64,000 bases of DNA from Pseudomonas sp. PSE14 (GTDB lineage: Bacteria; Pseudomonadota; Gammaproteobacteria; Pseudomonadales; Pseudomonadaceae), in NCBI RefSeq assembly GCF_029203285.1, contig NZ_CP115669.1, positions 2,852,001 through 2,916,000 of the forward strand. Direction: 5' to 3'. Below the pieces are notes generated by a model. That model saw only the letters and a list, made by a program, of their open reading frames with translations, searched no databases and was not told the origin of the DNA. The position numbers and the translations under genes were made by a program. Positions 52,150-62,796 of the stretch are shown here, in pieces (positions within the stretch are counted from its first letter, which is position 1; every line of letters starts with the position of its first letter).

Positions 52150-53847
52150 CTACCCTTGCACCAACGAACTCAGCACCGCCCGCAGCTTTCCGGGGCGTAC
52201 CGGCTTGTTCAGCAGCGGGATGTCCAGCCGTTGCAGGGCGCGGCGGCACTCGTCGCTGCGGTCGGCGGTGATCATCACCGCGGGAATGCTGATCGCGTAT
52301 TTTTCGCGCAGCGCCTTCACGACTTCGCAGCCGGTGAGGCCGTAGTCCAGGTGGTAGTCGGCGACGATGATGTCCGGCGCCTTGGAATCGAGCGCTGTCA
52401 CGGCGGTTTCGAAGTCCGTCGCCGTGAGGACCTCGCAGCCCCATTGGCCCAGCAGCGCGGACATGCTGTAGAGGATGGCCTCTTCGTTGTCGATCACCAG
52501 GAGGCGTCTTCCCGGCAGTGGGTCGCCGATACCGGGGCGCGGTGTGCTGGAGGCGGGTTGGTGGATCGGCAGATCGCCAGCCAGGGGGATTTCGATGGCG
52601 AACAGCGAGCCACGCCCCAGGGTCGAGCGCACCTGGACGCTACAGCCCAGCAGGCCGGCAATGCGGTCGACGATGGCCAGACCCAGGCCGACGCCCTGTC
52701 GCTCGGCGGCGCGGCCGACATCGAGCTGGTTGAACTCGCGGAAGATCGCCTGCAGTTGATCGGCAGGAATCCCCCGGCCGGTGTCCCAGACCTCCAGGCG
52801 CACGCTGTCACCGCGACGGCGGGCCGCCAACAGTACGCCGCCGTGCTGGGTATAGCGGCAGGCGTTACTGAGGAAGTTACGCAGGATGCGCGAAACCAGG
52901 TGGGCGTCGGTGCGTACCCGCAGGTCGGGGATGCGCGCGCGCAGTTGCAGGCCGGAGGCGCGGGCCACACTGTCGAACTCCGAGGCCAGCGGGCCGAGCA
53001 GCTCGCCGAGGTTCAGCGATTCCGGCTCGGCGCGGATCGCGCTCTGGTCCAGGCGGGAGATTTCCAGCAGGTCGCTGAGCAGGTTCTCCGCTCCTTCCAG
53101 TGCCTGATGGGTACGCTCCACCAACTGCCGCTCGGATGCTGGCAACTGCCGCTCGCGCAGGGTCGAGAGCAACAGCCGCGCGGCGTTCAGGGGTTGCAGC
53201 AGGTCATGGCTGGCCGCCGCCAGGTACTTGTCCTTGGACAGGTTGGCCGACTCGGCGGCGTCACGGGCTTCGCGCAGCTGCTGGTTGAGTGTCTCCAGTT
53301 CGCGGGTGCGGGCGGTGACGCGCTGCTCCAATTCCTCGTTGAGGCTCTGCAGGCGCTGCTGGGCCTGGACGCGCTCGGTGATGTCGGCGACGAAGCCTTC
53401 CACCAGGCCTTCTTCGTCCGGCTTGAGCAGCAGGTTCATCAGCACGTCGACGTGGCTGCCGTCGCGCCGCAGCAGACGCGTCTCGTAGCCGAACAGGCCG
53501 CCACGCTCCTGCAACAGGTCGCGGATGCGGCGCATCTCCGCCTCGCCGCCGGCGAAGAGCTGGCTGGCCATGTCCTGGGGGCTCCACAGCACCTGCTGCG
53601 GGTCGTCGTAGCCGAGCATGTGCGCCAGGGCCGGGTTGGCGGCCCGCAGTCCCTGGCTCAGGCTGGCCTGGAAGATGCCGTGGACAGCGTTCTCGAACAG
53701 CCATTTATAGCGGTTGCGCTCGGTTTCCAGCTCGTCCAGGCGCGCCACCAGCTCGGGGTAGTGGCTCTTGCGCGCGGAGTGGCTGCCCAGTCCGAGCAGC
53801 CCGGCCAGGGCCTGTTGTTGCTGTTGCTCGTCAGAGGGCCTCGCCAT
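52150..53847 (-). CDS. Hybrid sensor histidine kinase (PAS-HisKA-HATPase-REC)
   Basis: 565 aa from ATG 53847 (GAGGT upstream), overlapping the ercA stop by 17 bases. Order of domains: PAS (about 45-160, LFENAVHGIFQ ... GFVADITERVQAQ), coiled coil (RLQSLNEELEQRVTARTRELETLNQQL), HisKA with the phospho-His in LAAASHDLLQPL, HATPase with FLSNACRY, DTGRGIP and GVGLGLAIV, and a receiver with Asp in IIVADYHLDYGL and Lys in LLNKPV. No membrane segment, so a soluble sensor. Position beside ercA is that of the ErcS-type kinase controlling ethanol oxidation in P. aeruginosa. Confidence 0.88.
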   Translation of the reverse strand: MARPSDEQQQQQALAGLLGLGSHSARKSHYPELVARLDELETERNRYKWLFENAVHGIFQASLSQGLRAANPALAHMLGYDDPQQVLWSPQDMASQLFAGGEAEMRRIRDLLQERGGLFGYETRLLRRDGSHVDVLMNLLLKPDEEGLVEGFVADITERVQAQQRLQSLNEELEQRVTARTRELETLNQQLREARDAAESANLSKDKYLAAASHDLLQPLNAARLLLSTLRERQLPASERQLVERTHQALEGAENLLSDLLEISRLDQSAIRAEPESLNLGELLGPLASEFDSVARASGLQLRARIPDLRVRTDAHLVSRILRNFLSNACRYTQHGGVLLAARRRGDSVRLEVWDTGRGIPADQLQAIFREFNQLDVGRAAERQGVGLGLAIVDRIAGLLGCSVQVRSTLGRGSLFAIEIPLAGDLPIHQPASSTPRPGIGDPLPGRRLLVIDNEEAILYSMSALLGQWGCEVLTATDFETAVTALDSKAPDIIVADYHLDYGLTGCEVVKALREKYAISIPAVMITADRSDECRRALQRLDIPLLNKPVRPGKLRAVLSSLVQG

Positions 53848-54994
53848 ACACCACCTCGACGTCGCGCTGGCTGGATTCGCGAGGGTTGGTGAGGATGCAC
53901 GGGTCCTGCATCGCATGGCGCGAGAGGAAGGGAATGTCCGAACTGCCGACGCCGTGCAGGCCGAGGCTCTCGTGGAAGCCCACGGCGTTCTTCAGGGCGA
54001 TCAGGTGTTCTACCAGGCGTTGGCGTACCTGGGCGTGGTTGAGACCACGGCAGTCGATGCCGAAGGTCTCGGCGATCACCTTGAAGCGCTCGGGCGCCGC
54101 GCTGTAGTTGAAGGCCACCACGTGCTCCACCAGCACGGCGTTGCACAGGCCGTGAGGTAGGTCGAGATAGCCGCCCAGGCTGTGGGACATGGCGTGCACC
54201 GCGCCGAGGATCGCGTTGGAGAACGCCAGCCCCGCCTGCATGCTGCCCAGCATGATCTTCTCGCGCAGGGCGATGTCCGAGGGGTTGGCGATCATCTGCA
54301 CCAGGTTGCCGTTGATCAGCCGCATGGCCTCCAGTGCGTGGGGGTCGGTGAGCGGGCCGTGGCCGGTGGAAACGAAGGCCTCGATGGCGTGCACCAGGGC
54401 GTCGATGCCGGTGCAGGCGGAGAGGAACGGGTCCATGGTCAGGGTGGTTTCCGGGTCGATCAGCGACACGTCGGGCACCACGGCCTTGCTGACGATGGAG
54501 AACTTCATCCGCTCATCCTGGTTGGAGATGATCACGAACTGTGAGACGTCCGCCGAGGTGCCGGCGGTGGTCGGGATCAGGATCAGCGGCGGGCTGGGCA
54601 CGCGCAGGGTATCCACACCCTCGAATTCAAGGATGTTGCGGCCGTGGGCGGCGACGATGCCGATGCCCTTGGCGCAGTCCATGGGGCTGCCGCCGCCCAC
54701 CGCGACGATGACGTTGCAGCCCTGGCTACGATAGAAGTCGGCGCCGCGCATCACCTCTTCCACGCGCGGGTTGGGCGAAACGTCGGTGTAGCGGCAGAAG
54801 GGAATGTCCTGGGCGGCCAGGCTGGCTTCGATGTCGGCGACCCAGCCGGCGGCGAGTACACCGGGGTCCGACACCACCAGCACCTTGCGGGCGCCGAAGG
54901 TTTTCACGTAATTGGCGACATTGTGCCGGCATCCGGCACCGAAAATGATCTCTGGCGAGACGAATTTGCGCAGCTGGCTGAGCTCGTGGGACAT
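53831..54994 (-). CDS. ercA: Iron-containing alcohol dehydrogenase, ErcA
   Basis: 387 aa, the usual ErcA length. Fe-ADH motifs: VAVGGGSPMDCAKGIG (cofactor), TGIDALVHAIEAFVST and HAMSHSLGGYLDLPHGLCNAVL (metal ligands). It is placed between pqqH and the hybrid kinase, the order known for P. aeruginosa pqqH-ercA-ercS, where ErcA has a regulatory role in ethanol growth. ATG 54994 has a weak ribosome site. Confidence 0.9.
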   Translation of the reverse strand: MSHELSQLRKFVSPEIIFGAGCRHNVANYVKTFGARKVLVVSDPGVLAAGWVADIEASLAAQDIPFCRYTDVSPNPRVEEVMRGADFYRSQGCNVIVAVGGGSPMDCAKGIGIVAAHGRNILEFEGVDTLRVPSPPLILIPTTAGTSADVSQFVIISNQDERMKFSIVSKAVVPDVSLIDPETTLTMDPFLSACTGIDALVHAIEAFVSTGHGPLTDPHALEAMRLINGNLVQMIANPSDIALREKIMLGSMQAGLAFSNAILGAVHAMSHSLGGYLDLPHGLCNAVLVEHVVAFNYSAAPERFKVIAETFGIDCRGLNHAQVRQRLVEHLIALKNAVGFHESLGLHGVGSSDIPFLSRHAMQDPCILTNPRESSQRDVEVVYGEAL

Positions 54995-55079
54995 CGGGGG
55001 CTCTGTCGTTATTGTTATGGGATGTTTCCGGCAGCCTACTGCATCCGTCAGGTATTGCAATGCGACCTTGGCAGACGCT

Positions 55080-56873
55080 TCAGACAGCCAGCAGCGCCTG
55101 GTAGAAACGCCACTCCGCCTCCAGCGCATGGGCGAGATTGGCGCCCTGGCGGAAACCATGGCGCTCGCCGGCATAGCGGTGCACCTCCACCGGTACGCCG
55201 CGTTGGCGCAGGGACTCGACCATGGCGTCGGTCTGCGCCGGCACTACCACGGCGTCCAGCTCACCCTGGAAGAAGATCACCGGCGCGTGGATATGCCCGG
55301 CCAGCAGCACCGGCGTGCGCTCGCGGTAGCGTTCGGCGTCCTGCTGCGGGTCGCCGATCAGCCAGTCGAGGTAATCCGCCTCGAACTTGTGGGTCACCCG
55401 GGCCAGCGCCTGCGGATCGCTGACGCCATACAGGCTGGCGCCGCCGCGCAGACCCGTGAGGCGCGCCAGAGCCATCAGCGCGCTGTAGCCACCGGCACTG
55501 GCGCCGCGCACGAAGACCCGTTGGCGGTCGATGCGTCCGGCCTTGGCGAGGAAATCCAGCGCTGCGCCGATGTCCTCCACTTCCACCTGCCCCCAGCCCA
55601 GGCGCAGGCGCTCGCGATAGGCGCGGCCATAACCGGCGCTGCCGCGATAGTTGAGGTCCGCCACGGCGAAGCCGCGACGGGTCCAGAACTGGATGCGCCC
55701 GTCGAACACCGGGTAGCTGGCCGAGGTCGGGCCGCCGTGCAGGAACACCACCAGGGGCGGTGCTTCTACGTCGCCGTAGGGTGGGTAGAAGAAGCCATGG
55801 CCACACTCGTCCTCACCCACCGGATAGTGGAAGGTTTCACCACGGGACAGCTCGGCCTCGGCCAGCGGCTGCTCACCGCCGGCCAGTACCTGGGTGGCGC
55901 CGTCTACCCGGCGGATGGCCAATAGCGTCGGCAGGCGATCCGGCGCGGCGGCGATGCAGTAGAAGTGCCGCTCATCCGCCGCAAGGGAGCGGAAGCGGCT
56001 GTACTCCGGTGCGAGCCGGCGTTCGCCACCGTGCCCGTCATAAAGCACCAGCACACCGCATCCGTCTTCGTAACGGGTTGCCAGCAGGCTGCCGTCCGCC
56101 AGCGGCAGGAAGGTGCGCCCGCCCAGTTGCCAGGGCGCGCTGGCGTGGTCCGCAGCCGCAGCCTGCCAGCCGCCGGGGCCTTCGTGGTACGGCTGCCAAT
56201 AGCCGGCGCGGTCGCTCAGCCAGTGCAGCCGGCCATCGTCGGCGAAGCGCGGCTGCTGGATGGATTCGTGCCGGGTCTGCCCGGCCAGGCAGCGTTGTTC
56301 GCCGGCGAAGGACTCGACCAGGCGGGTGCGTGTCCAGGGTTGTTCGGGACGGTCCCACTCCACCCAGGCGATTCGTTCGGCACTGCCGTCGGCCACGGGC
56401 GAGGCATAGAAATCCGCGCCTGTGGCGATCACCCGCCGCCGGCCATCGGCATCCAGGCGGACGATGCAGTGCTGCACCCCGCCGCTACCGCCCTCCTCCT
56501 CCACCGCCAGCAGCGCGTTCCAGGCGGCAACGTAGTACAGGTCACCGTAGCGGCAGTCGTCGCGATGGGTGATCGCGCGGGGTTCGCCGCCCAGGCGCAG
56601 CCAGCGCACCTGCTGGTCGCCCTCTTCCACCCAGGCCACGCCGTCGGTCGTGGCGCAGCAGGAACCGCCGCCGTACTCGTAGACGCGGCTGCGCACCGAC
56701 GCGCCGGGGGGAGTCAGTTCGCGGGTCTGCCCTTCACGGCGCAGGAACAGCCGGCAGCGTGCGCTGGCGGGGTCGAAGGCGGCCCACAACAGACCGCCAT
56801 GGGCAACGTGCAGCTCGGCGAAGTCCCCGGCGGCGGCTACCGCGCGTTCGGCGCTCCAGTCGTCGCGGCCCAC
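55080..56873 (-). CDS. pqqH: S9 prolyl-oligopeptidase-like peptidase, PqqH
   Basis: 597 aa. An N-terminal beta-propeller (many WxxW-type strands such as LFLRREGQTRELTPPG) precedes an alpha/beta hydrolase catalytic domain with GASAGGYSALMAL (Ser), FFQGELDAVV (Asp) and YAGERHGFRQ (His). No ATG is in reach. GTG 56873, three bases after the pqqE stop and with AAGG upstream, is the proposed start; the open frame further upstream overlaps pqqE. It stands where P. aeruginosa pqqH lies and is thought to help free or process PQQ precursor peptide. Confidence 0.85.
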   Translation of the reverse strand: MGRDDWSAERAVAAAGDFAELHVAHGGLLWAAFDPASARCRLFLRREGQTRELTPPGASVRSRVYEYGGGSCCATTDGVAWVEEGDQQVRWLRLGGEPRAITHRDDCRYGDLYYVAAWNALLAVEEEGGSGGVQHCIVRLDADGRRRVIATGADFYASPVADGSAERIAWVEWDRPEQPWTRTRLVESFAGEQRCLAGQTRHESIQQPRFADDGRLHWLSDRAGYWQPYHEGPGGWQAAAADHASAPWQLGGRTFLPLADGSLLATRYEDGCGVLVLYDGHGGERRLAPEYSRFRSLAADERHFYCIAAAPDRLPTLLAIRRVDGATQVLAGGEQPLAEAELSRGETFHYPVGEDECGHGFFYPPYGDVEAPPLVVFLHGGPTSASYPVFDGRIQFWTRRGFAVADLNYRGSAGYGRAYRERLRLGWGQVEVEDIGAALDFLAKAGRIDRQRVFVRGASAGGYSALMALARLTGLRGGASLYGVSDPQALARVTHKFEADYLDWLIGDPQQDAERYRERTPVLLAGHIHAPVIFFQGELDAVVVPAQTDAMVESLRQRGVPVEVHRYAGERHGFRQGANLAHALEAEWRFYQALLAV

Positions 56874-56875
56874 GC

Positions 56876-58024
56876 TCAGGCCTTGCAGATCAACTGCGAG
56901 GCGCGCTCGTTGCGCCAGGTCAGCTGGTCCAGGGCCAACGGCGCCTCCTCGGCCTCGCGGCGGGCGTCGAGGATGATGCCGTGGTGGGCCGACTTGGCGC
57001 ACACCGGGTCGGTCGCCTCGGCATCGCCGGTGAGCATGAAGGCCTGGCAGCGGCAGCCGCCGAAGTCACGCTCCTTCTCGTCGCAGGAGCGGCACGGCTC
57101 CGGCATCCAGGCATCGCCGCGGAAGCGGTTGAAGCCGAAGGACTCGTACCAGATGTGCTGCAGGCTGTGCTCGCGCACGTTGGGGAACTTCACCGGCAAC
57201 TGCCGCGCGCTGTGGCACGGGAGCGCGGTGCCGTCCGGGGTGACGTCGAGGAACACGCTGCCCCAGCCGCCCATGCAGGCCTTGGGGCGCTCCTCGTAGT
57301 AGTCCGGCACCACGAAGATCAGCTTGCACGGGTTGCCTTCGGCGGCCAGGCGCTCGCGGTACTCGGCGGTGATGCGCTCGGCGCGCTTTAGCTGCTCGCG
57401 GGTCGGCAGCAGCCCGGCGCGGTTCAGTTCGGCCCAGCCGTAGAACTGGCAGGTGGCGAGTTCGACGTAATCGGCCTCCAGTTCGATGCACAGCTCGATG
57501 ATGCGATCGATGCTGTCGATGTTGTGCCGGTGGGTGACGAAGTTGAGCACCATCGGATAACCGTGGGCTTTCACCGCGCGGGCCATGGCTAGCTTCTGGG
57601 CGAAGGCCTTGCGCGAGCCGGCGAGCAGGTTGTTCACCTCCTCGTCGGCGGCCTGGAAGCTGATCTGGATATGGTCCAGCCCGGCGTCTGCGAACTCCTT
57701 CAGGCGCTGCTCGTTGAGCCCGATGCCGGAAGTGATCAGGTTGGTATAGAAGCCGAGCTCGCGCGCGGCAGCGATCAGCTCGGCGAGGTCCTGGCGCACC
57801 AAGGGTTCGCCGCCGGAAAAACCCAGTTGCGCCGCGCCCATTTCGCGGGCCTGGCGGAACACCTCGATCCACTGTGCGGTGGAAAGCTCCTCGCCACCCT
57901 TGGCGAAGTCCAGTGGGTTGGAGCAGTACGGACACTGCAACGGGCAGCGGTAGGTCAGCTCGGCCAGCAGCCAGAGCGGCGGGCCCACCGGCGCCTCAGC
58001 GCAGTTCGATCCAGAATTGCGCAT
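56876..58024 (-). CDS. pqqE: PQQ biosynthesis radical SAM enzyme
   Basis: 382 aa. ATG 58024 with GAGG upstream overlaps pqqD by 29 bases. Radical-SAM cluster [12 protein letters not shown] near residue 25, GGEPL motif, and Cys-rich SPASM-type C terminus ([47 protein letters not shown]) for extra Fe-S clusters. PqqE makes the Glu-Tyr carbon-carbon bond in PqqA, presented by PqqD. Confidence 0.95.
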   Translation of the reverse strand: MRNSGSNCAEAPVGPPLWLLAELTYRCPLQCPYCSNPLDFAKGGEELSTAQWIEVFRQAREMGAAQLGFSGGEPLVRQDLAELIAAARELGFYTNLITSGIGLNEQRLKEFADAGLDHIQISFQAADEEVNNLLAGSRKAFAQKLAMARAVKAHGYPMVLNFVTHRHNIDSIDRIIELCIELEADYVELATCQFYGWAELNRAGLLPTREQLKRAERITAEYRERLAAEGNPCKLIFVVPDYYEERPKACMGGWGSVFLDVTPDGTALPCHSARQLPVKFPNVREHSLQHIWYESFGFNRFRGDAWMPEPCRSCDEKERDFGGCRCQAFMLTGDAEATDPVCAKSAHHGIILDARREAEEAPLALDQLTWRNERASQLICKA

Positions 58025-58274
58025 GGGCCACCTCGAGGAATGCCAGGATGTCTTCGTCGATGCCCGGCACGCCGGGGAAATCGGAACGCAGGCCGTCGAT
58101 GATGCCGGCGACGTCGGATTGACCGTCGACACGGCCGAGGATCGCCCCGGCGCTGTCGTTGAGCTTCACCATCCCCTCAGGATAGAGCAGCACGTGGCAG
58201 CCCTGGGCCGGTTCGAATTGCAGGCGGAAGCCCCGGCGCAGCACCGGTACGCTGTCCAGCGAAGGCAGACTCAT
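57996..58274 (-). CDS. pqqD: PQQ peptide chaperone
   Basis: 92 aa from ATG 58274, which overlaps the pqqC stop (ATGA); a frame start at 58295 is less likely. Winged-helix RRE fold: [51 protein letters not shown]. PqqD binds PqqA and hands it to PqqE. Confidence 0.95.
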   Translation of the reverse strand: MSLPSLDSVPVLRRGFRLQFEPAQGCHVLLYPEGMVKLNDSAGAILGRVDGQSDVAGIIDGLRSDFPGVPGIDEDILAFLEVAHAQFWIELR

Positions 58275-59023
58275 CACAGCAACCCCCTGTGCCATACGCG
58301 CTCGGTCGTCACCGTGTGGTACGGCGGGCGCTCCAGTTCATAGGCCATGCTCATCGCGTCGAGCATGCTCCAGAGCACGTCGAGCTTGAATTGCAGGATT
58401 TCCAGCATGCGCTCCTGGGCCTCGCGGGTGCGGTAGTGCTCCAGGGTGATGCGCAGGCCGTGCTCCACGTCGCGACGCGCCTGGGACAGGCGCTTGCGGA
58501 AGTAGTCGTAGCCGGTGGCGTCGATCCAGGGGTAGTGCTGCGGCCAGCTGTCCAGGCGCGACTGGTGGATCTGCGGGGCGAACAGCTCGGTCAGCGAACT
58601 GCTGGCCGCTTCCTGCCAACTGGCGCGGCGGGCGAAGTTGACGTAGGCGTCCACCGCGAAGCGCACGCCGGGCAGCACCAGTTCCTGGGACAGCACCTGC
58701 TCGCGGTCCAGCCCCACGGATTCGGCCAGGCGCAGCCAGGCCTCGATGCCGCCCTCCTCGCCCGGCGCGCCGTCATGGTCGAGGATGCGCTGCAGCCACT
58801 CGCGGCGCACGTCGCGGTCCGGGCAGTTGGCGAGGATCGCCGCGTCCTTCAGCGGAATGTTCACCTGGTAGTAGAAGCGGTTGGCCACCCAGCCCTGGAT
58901 CTGCTCGCGGCTGGCGCGGCCTTCGTACATGGCCACGTGGTACGGGTGGAATATGTGGTAGCAGGCGCCCTTGGCGCGCAGCGCCTGCTCGAATTCGGCG
59001 GGGCTCATGGCTTCGCGGGGCAT
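58274..59023 (-). CDS. pqqC: Pyrroloquinoline-quinone synthase
   Basis: 249 aa from ATG 59023. All-helical oxidase carrying [52 protein letters not shown] and [19 protein letters not shown]. It performs the last cofactor-free oxidation and ring closure to PQQ. Starts 11 bases after pqqB. Confidence 0.96.
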   Translation of the reverse strand: MPREAMSPAEFEQALRAKGACYHIFHPYHVAMYEGRASREQIQGWVANRFYYQVNIPLKDAAILANCPDRDVRREWLQRILDHDGAPGEEGGIEAWLRLAESVGLDREQVLSQELVLPGVRFAVDAYVNFARRASWQEAASSSLTELFAPQIHQSRLDSWPQHYPWIDATGYDYFRKRLSQARRDVEHGLRITLEHYRTREAQERMLEILQFKLDVLWSMLDAMSMAYELERPPYHTVTTERVWHRGLL

Positions 59024-59034
59024 CGCGGCTCCCC

Positions 59035-59949
59035 TCACAGTTGTATGCCCATGCCATCGAACGCCACCTCGATGCCGTGCGCGTCCAGTTCGGCGCGTTC
59101 GGGCGAGGCGATGTCGAGGATGGGATTGGTGTTGTTGATGTGGATGAGCACCTTGCGCGGTCCGTCGATGCCGTCGAGCACCTCGATCATGCCGCCGTGG
59201 CCGCTCTGGGCCAGGTGGCCCATCTCGCTGCCGAGCTTGTCGCCCACTTCGCAGACGCGCATTTCGTCGTCGCGCCACAGGGTGCCGTCCACCAGCAGGC
59301 AGTCGGCGCGGCGCATCCACGCCAGCAGGCCATCGTCCACCTGGCCCAGGCCGGGCGCGTAGAACAGCTTGCCGCCAGTGGAGAGGTCTTCGACGAACAG
59401 GCCGATGTTGTCGCCCGGATGCGGGTTGCCCCGGTGCGGCGAATACGGCGGCGCACTGCTGCGCAGGGCGATGGCGGTGAAACGCAGGCCTGGGCAGGCA
59501 GGAATGCTGAAGGGTTCGGCGTTCAGTTCGATCAGCTTGTGCTTCAACCCGCCGTTCCAGTGCGACAGCATGGGGAACAGCGGGAAGCCCGTGGACAGGT
59601 CCTGGTGGACCATCTCCGTGCACCACACCTCGTGCGGGCAACCCTCGCGCAGGCTGAGCAGGCCGGTGGTGTGGTCGATCTGGCTGTCCAGCAGGACGAT
59701 GGCGGCAATCGCCGAATCACGCAGGCGCCGCGCCGGCTGCAGCGCCGGGAAGGACGCCAGCTGGGCGCGGATGTCGGGGGAGGCGTTGCAGAGAATCCAG
59801 TTCTCGCCATCGTCGGACAGCGCGATGGACGACTGGGTGCGTGGCTGTGCGATCACGCTGCCGTCGCGTACGCCGCGACAGTTGCGGCAATTGCAGTTCC
59901 ACTGGGGAAAACCGCCGCCGGCGGCCGACCCGAGAATTCGGATGTGCAT
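59035..59949 (-). CDS. pqqB: PQQ biosynthesis metallo-hydrolase-like protein
   Basis: 304 aa, normal PqqB length. Metallo-beta-lactamase-type fold: [18 protein letters not shown], the [14 protein letters not shown] metal region, [11 protein letters not shown]. It is thought to hydroxylate or oxidise the excised Glu-Tyr precursor. The gene is about 47 bases after pqqA, with a hairpin between. Confidence 0.96.
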   Translation of the reverse strand: MHIRILGSAAGGGFPQWNCNCRNCRGVRDGSVIAQPRTQSSIALSDDGENWILCNASPDIRAQLASFPALQPARRLRDSAIAAIVLLDSQIDHTTGLLSLREGCPHEVWCTEMVHQDLSTGFPLFPMLSHWNGGLKHKLIELNAEPFSIPACPGLRFTAIALRSSAPPYSPHRGNPHPGDNIGLFVEDLSTGGKLFYAPGLGQVDDGLLAWMRRADCLLVDGTLWRDDEMRVCEVGDKLGSEMGHLAQSGHGGMIEVLDGIDGPRKVLIHINNTNPILDIASPERAELDAHGIEVAFDGMGIQL

Positions 59950-59969
59950 GACAGTGCCCCGTGGGCAGG

Positions 59970-59989
59970 GGCCCCGGCGGACCGGGGCC
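59970..59989 (-). terminator. Hairpin between pqqA and pqqB
   Basis: GGCCCCGG and CCGGGGCC form a perfect 8-base stem with a 4-base loop, directly after the pqqA stop. There is no T-run. It may hold back transcription of downstream genes or stabilise the abundant pqqA message. Confidence 0.6.
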
Positions 59990-59996
59990 GAGTGGA

Positions 59997-60068
59997 TCAG
60001 CGGTTGGCGAAGTACAGGGTCACTTCAAAGCCAAGGCGCAGGTCGGTGAAGCTAGGCTTGGTCCACAT
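59997..60068 (-). CDS. pqqA: PQQ precursor peptide
   Basis: 23 aa, [20 protein letters not shown] followed by ANR. The Glu and Tyr of EVTLY are the ones joined to build PQQ. The start has AGAGGA upstream at good distance. Too short for automatic gene calling but unmistakable in sequence and location before pqqB. Confidence 0.97.
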   Translation of the reverse strand: MWTKPSFTDLRLGFEVTLYFANR

Positions 60069-60180
60069 GGGTCTGTCCTCTTGTTGTAGGGATGTCGTAC
60101 TGGCATCGCACCGGTTGTTCCGGTAGATCGAGTTAAACACCGGGGGCAGAGAGGCCGAATGATACTTTCGAAGGAGATTC

Positions 60181-60200
60181 CCCCCTGATTTGGTAGTGAG
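60181..60200. promoter_or_regulatory. ATTTGGTAGT box upstream of pqqA
   Basis: Contains GATTTGGTAGTGAG, about 115-130 bases before the pqqA start. A near copy (CATTTGGTAGTAGA) appears twice upstream of exaC. It may be a binding site for the response regulator that controls the alcohol-oxidation genes; the assignment is inference. Confidence 0.5.
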
Positions 60201-60306
60201 TGCGCGCCTTGCGGCGTAGGGCGTACAACCGTTCGCGGTGGTACGCCGTTAAACCTTAGTTCGCCGTTGGCGCCTTGGTCGACTTCGGAGTGGCCTGAAG
60301 GTCGGC

Positions 60307-60380
60307 GGTTCGCGAGCAAGCTCGCTCCTACAGAAAAGCACCGGGCCCGCTTTTCGTAGGAGCGAGCTTGCTCGCGAACA
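60307..60380. repeat. REP doublet (REPIN-like), copy 3
   Basis: GGTTCGCGAGCAAGCTCGC at left and TAGGAGCGAGCTTGCTCGCG at right in opposite orientation, about 22 bases apart. Sequence nearly identical to the copy at 19215-19287. Confidence 0.87.
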
Positions 60381-60527
60381 GAGAGGCATCCGGAAAAAAG
60401 AAAACGCGACCGGAGTCGCGTTCGACGAAGACCGTCGCCCGAGGAAGTGGGCACGGAAGCGGACGGCCGCCCGAACGGGCGCGTCGAGACAAGGGATGCC
60501 CGGCCGGCGGGCACACCGGAGGTGGGA

Positions 60528-60562
60528 ACCGGCGAGCCCGATGGGGGAAGGCTCGCCGGCTT
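60528..60562 (-). terminator. Terminator hairpin after exaC
   Basis: ACCGGCGAGCC and GGCTCGCCGG pair across an 11-base loop, just after the exaC stop on the minus strand. No clean T-run, so intrinsic strength is uncertain. Confidence 0.6.
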
Positions 60563-60583
60563 GCTACTCGGATCAGCCGGGGA

Positions 60584-62104
<1,521 letters not shown>

Positions 62105-62209
62105 GGAAAAGCTCTCCTGTCGGGTCCCAGCCTGAATCGGCCGGGTCATGGAGCGATCTTAGGCAGCGCCCTTCCCGGCCCGGAATGCACCCATGGGAGT
62201 GGTGGGTTA

Positions 62210-62225
62210 CTCATTTGGTAGTAGA
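62210..62225. promoter_or_regulatory. CATTTGGTAGTAGA box 1 upstream of exaC
   Basis: CTCATTTGGTAGTAGA, about 106 bases before the exaC start. The same 16 bases recur at 62326-62341 and a close variant precedes pqqA. Confidence 0.5.
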
Positions 62226-62245
62226 GGCGGCGAGCGTCGCAGGTT

Positions 62246-62321
62246 GTAGGGCGCATAACCCGGAACGGGTTATCCGCCGACGCAACCACGGCGGATAACG
62301 CTGTCGCGTTATGCGCCCTAC
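62246..62321. repeat. Intergenic inverted-repeat element (copy B)
   Basis: 14-base perfect inverted ends GTAGGGCGCATAAC and GTTATGCGCCCTAC, with inner complementary parts (TATCCGCCG with CGGCGGATA). It is the same family as 10535-10624. It lies between the two TTTGGTAGTA boxes upstream of exaC. Confidence 0.8.
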
Positions 62322-62325
62322 GGTG

Positions 62326-62341
62326 CTCATTTGGTAGTAGA
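62326..62341. promoter_or_regulatory. CATTTGGTAGTAGA box 2 upstream of exaC
   Basis: CTCATTTGGTAGTAGA again, 116 bases from box 1, in the same orientation. Between the two boxes lies the inverted-repeat element. Confidence 0.45.
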
Positions 62342-62359
62342 TGTGGAGCGTGGGCTCTT

Positions 62360-62383
62360 CGTAGGAGCGGACTTTGTCCGCGA
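62360..62383. repeat. Single degenerate REP unit
   Basis: CGTAGGAGCGGACTTTGTCC then GCGA: a half REP-like stem (GCGGACTTTGTCCGC) related to the doublets elsewhere in this window. Confidence 0.55.
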
Positions 62384-62444
62384 TGCTTTCTGGTTGGGTG
62401 TTTCTGCGCCGCTTCGGTGTGTGCTGAAAGTCCTTGTTTCGCCC

Positions 62445-62660
62445 CCTCGGGCGAGTCACTTCTTCCAAACGCCGAAGAAGTAACCAAGAAGGCTTGCCCC
62501 TGCATCCGGGTCCCGCTTCGCGGGACTCCCCTCGTTCCATCGAAGTTTCAGGGGCCCGCCGCGAAGGGCCGCCCATGGCCCATCGCGGCTCTCGCGGCAT
62601 CCATGCCGCTTAACCCCTGAAACTCCGATTCCACTCGGCCTCCTGAAGGGGCAGTCCGGA
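62445..62660. repeat. Repetitive-looking intergenic sequence
   Basis: Starting near GGGCGAGTCACTTCTTCCAA and including AACGCCGAAGAAGTAACCAAG and a CCCGCTTCGCGGGA stem, this resembles a dispersed non-coding repeat often seen between Pseudomonas genes. Frames crossing it look non-coding. Judgement from recall of the pattern. Confidence 0.4.
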
Positions 62661-62743
62661 GCGTGCGGATGTTTTTCTGGAAGTCTCATAAGAGCCAGGG
62701 CAATGCGGCGGACCGGCTCGCGTAGGAGCACATCCCTAGCCCG

Positions 62744-62775
62744 CAAAAACAAAAGGCCGGCTCAACGGCCGGCCC
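62744..62775 (-). terminator. Rho-independent terminator of exaA
   Basis: On the minus strand GGCCGGCCG and GGCCGGC-type arms form a stem followed by TTTTGTTTTT. It lies 21 bases after the exaA stop. Confidence 0.85.
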
Positions 62776-62796
62776 CCTGCTCACCTCACAGCAACC

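Larger units (their letters stand above)
60069..60583. other. Intergenic region upstream of pqqA
   Basis: 515 bases holding the pqqA leader and box (60181-60200), a REP doublet (60307-60380) and the exaC terminator (60528-60562). No coding frame is believable. Confidence 0.6.
62105..62796. other. Intergenic region between exaA and exaC
   Basis: 692 bases with no gene. From right to left: exaA terminator, repetitive stretch, a REP half, box 2, inverted-repeat element, box 1, exaC leader. In P. aeruginosa exaA and exaB-exaC are divergent. Here exaA and exaC are on one strand, with repeats filling the gap. Confidence 0.6.

Noticed and set aside
52132-53892. A 586-codon open frame opposite the hybrid kinase
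   Set aside because: Gln/Ala/Gly-rich composition typical of GC-rich antisense; the kinase is unmistakable.
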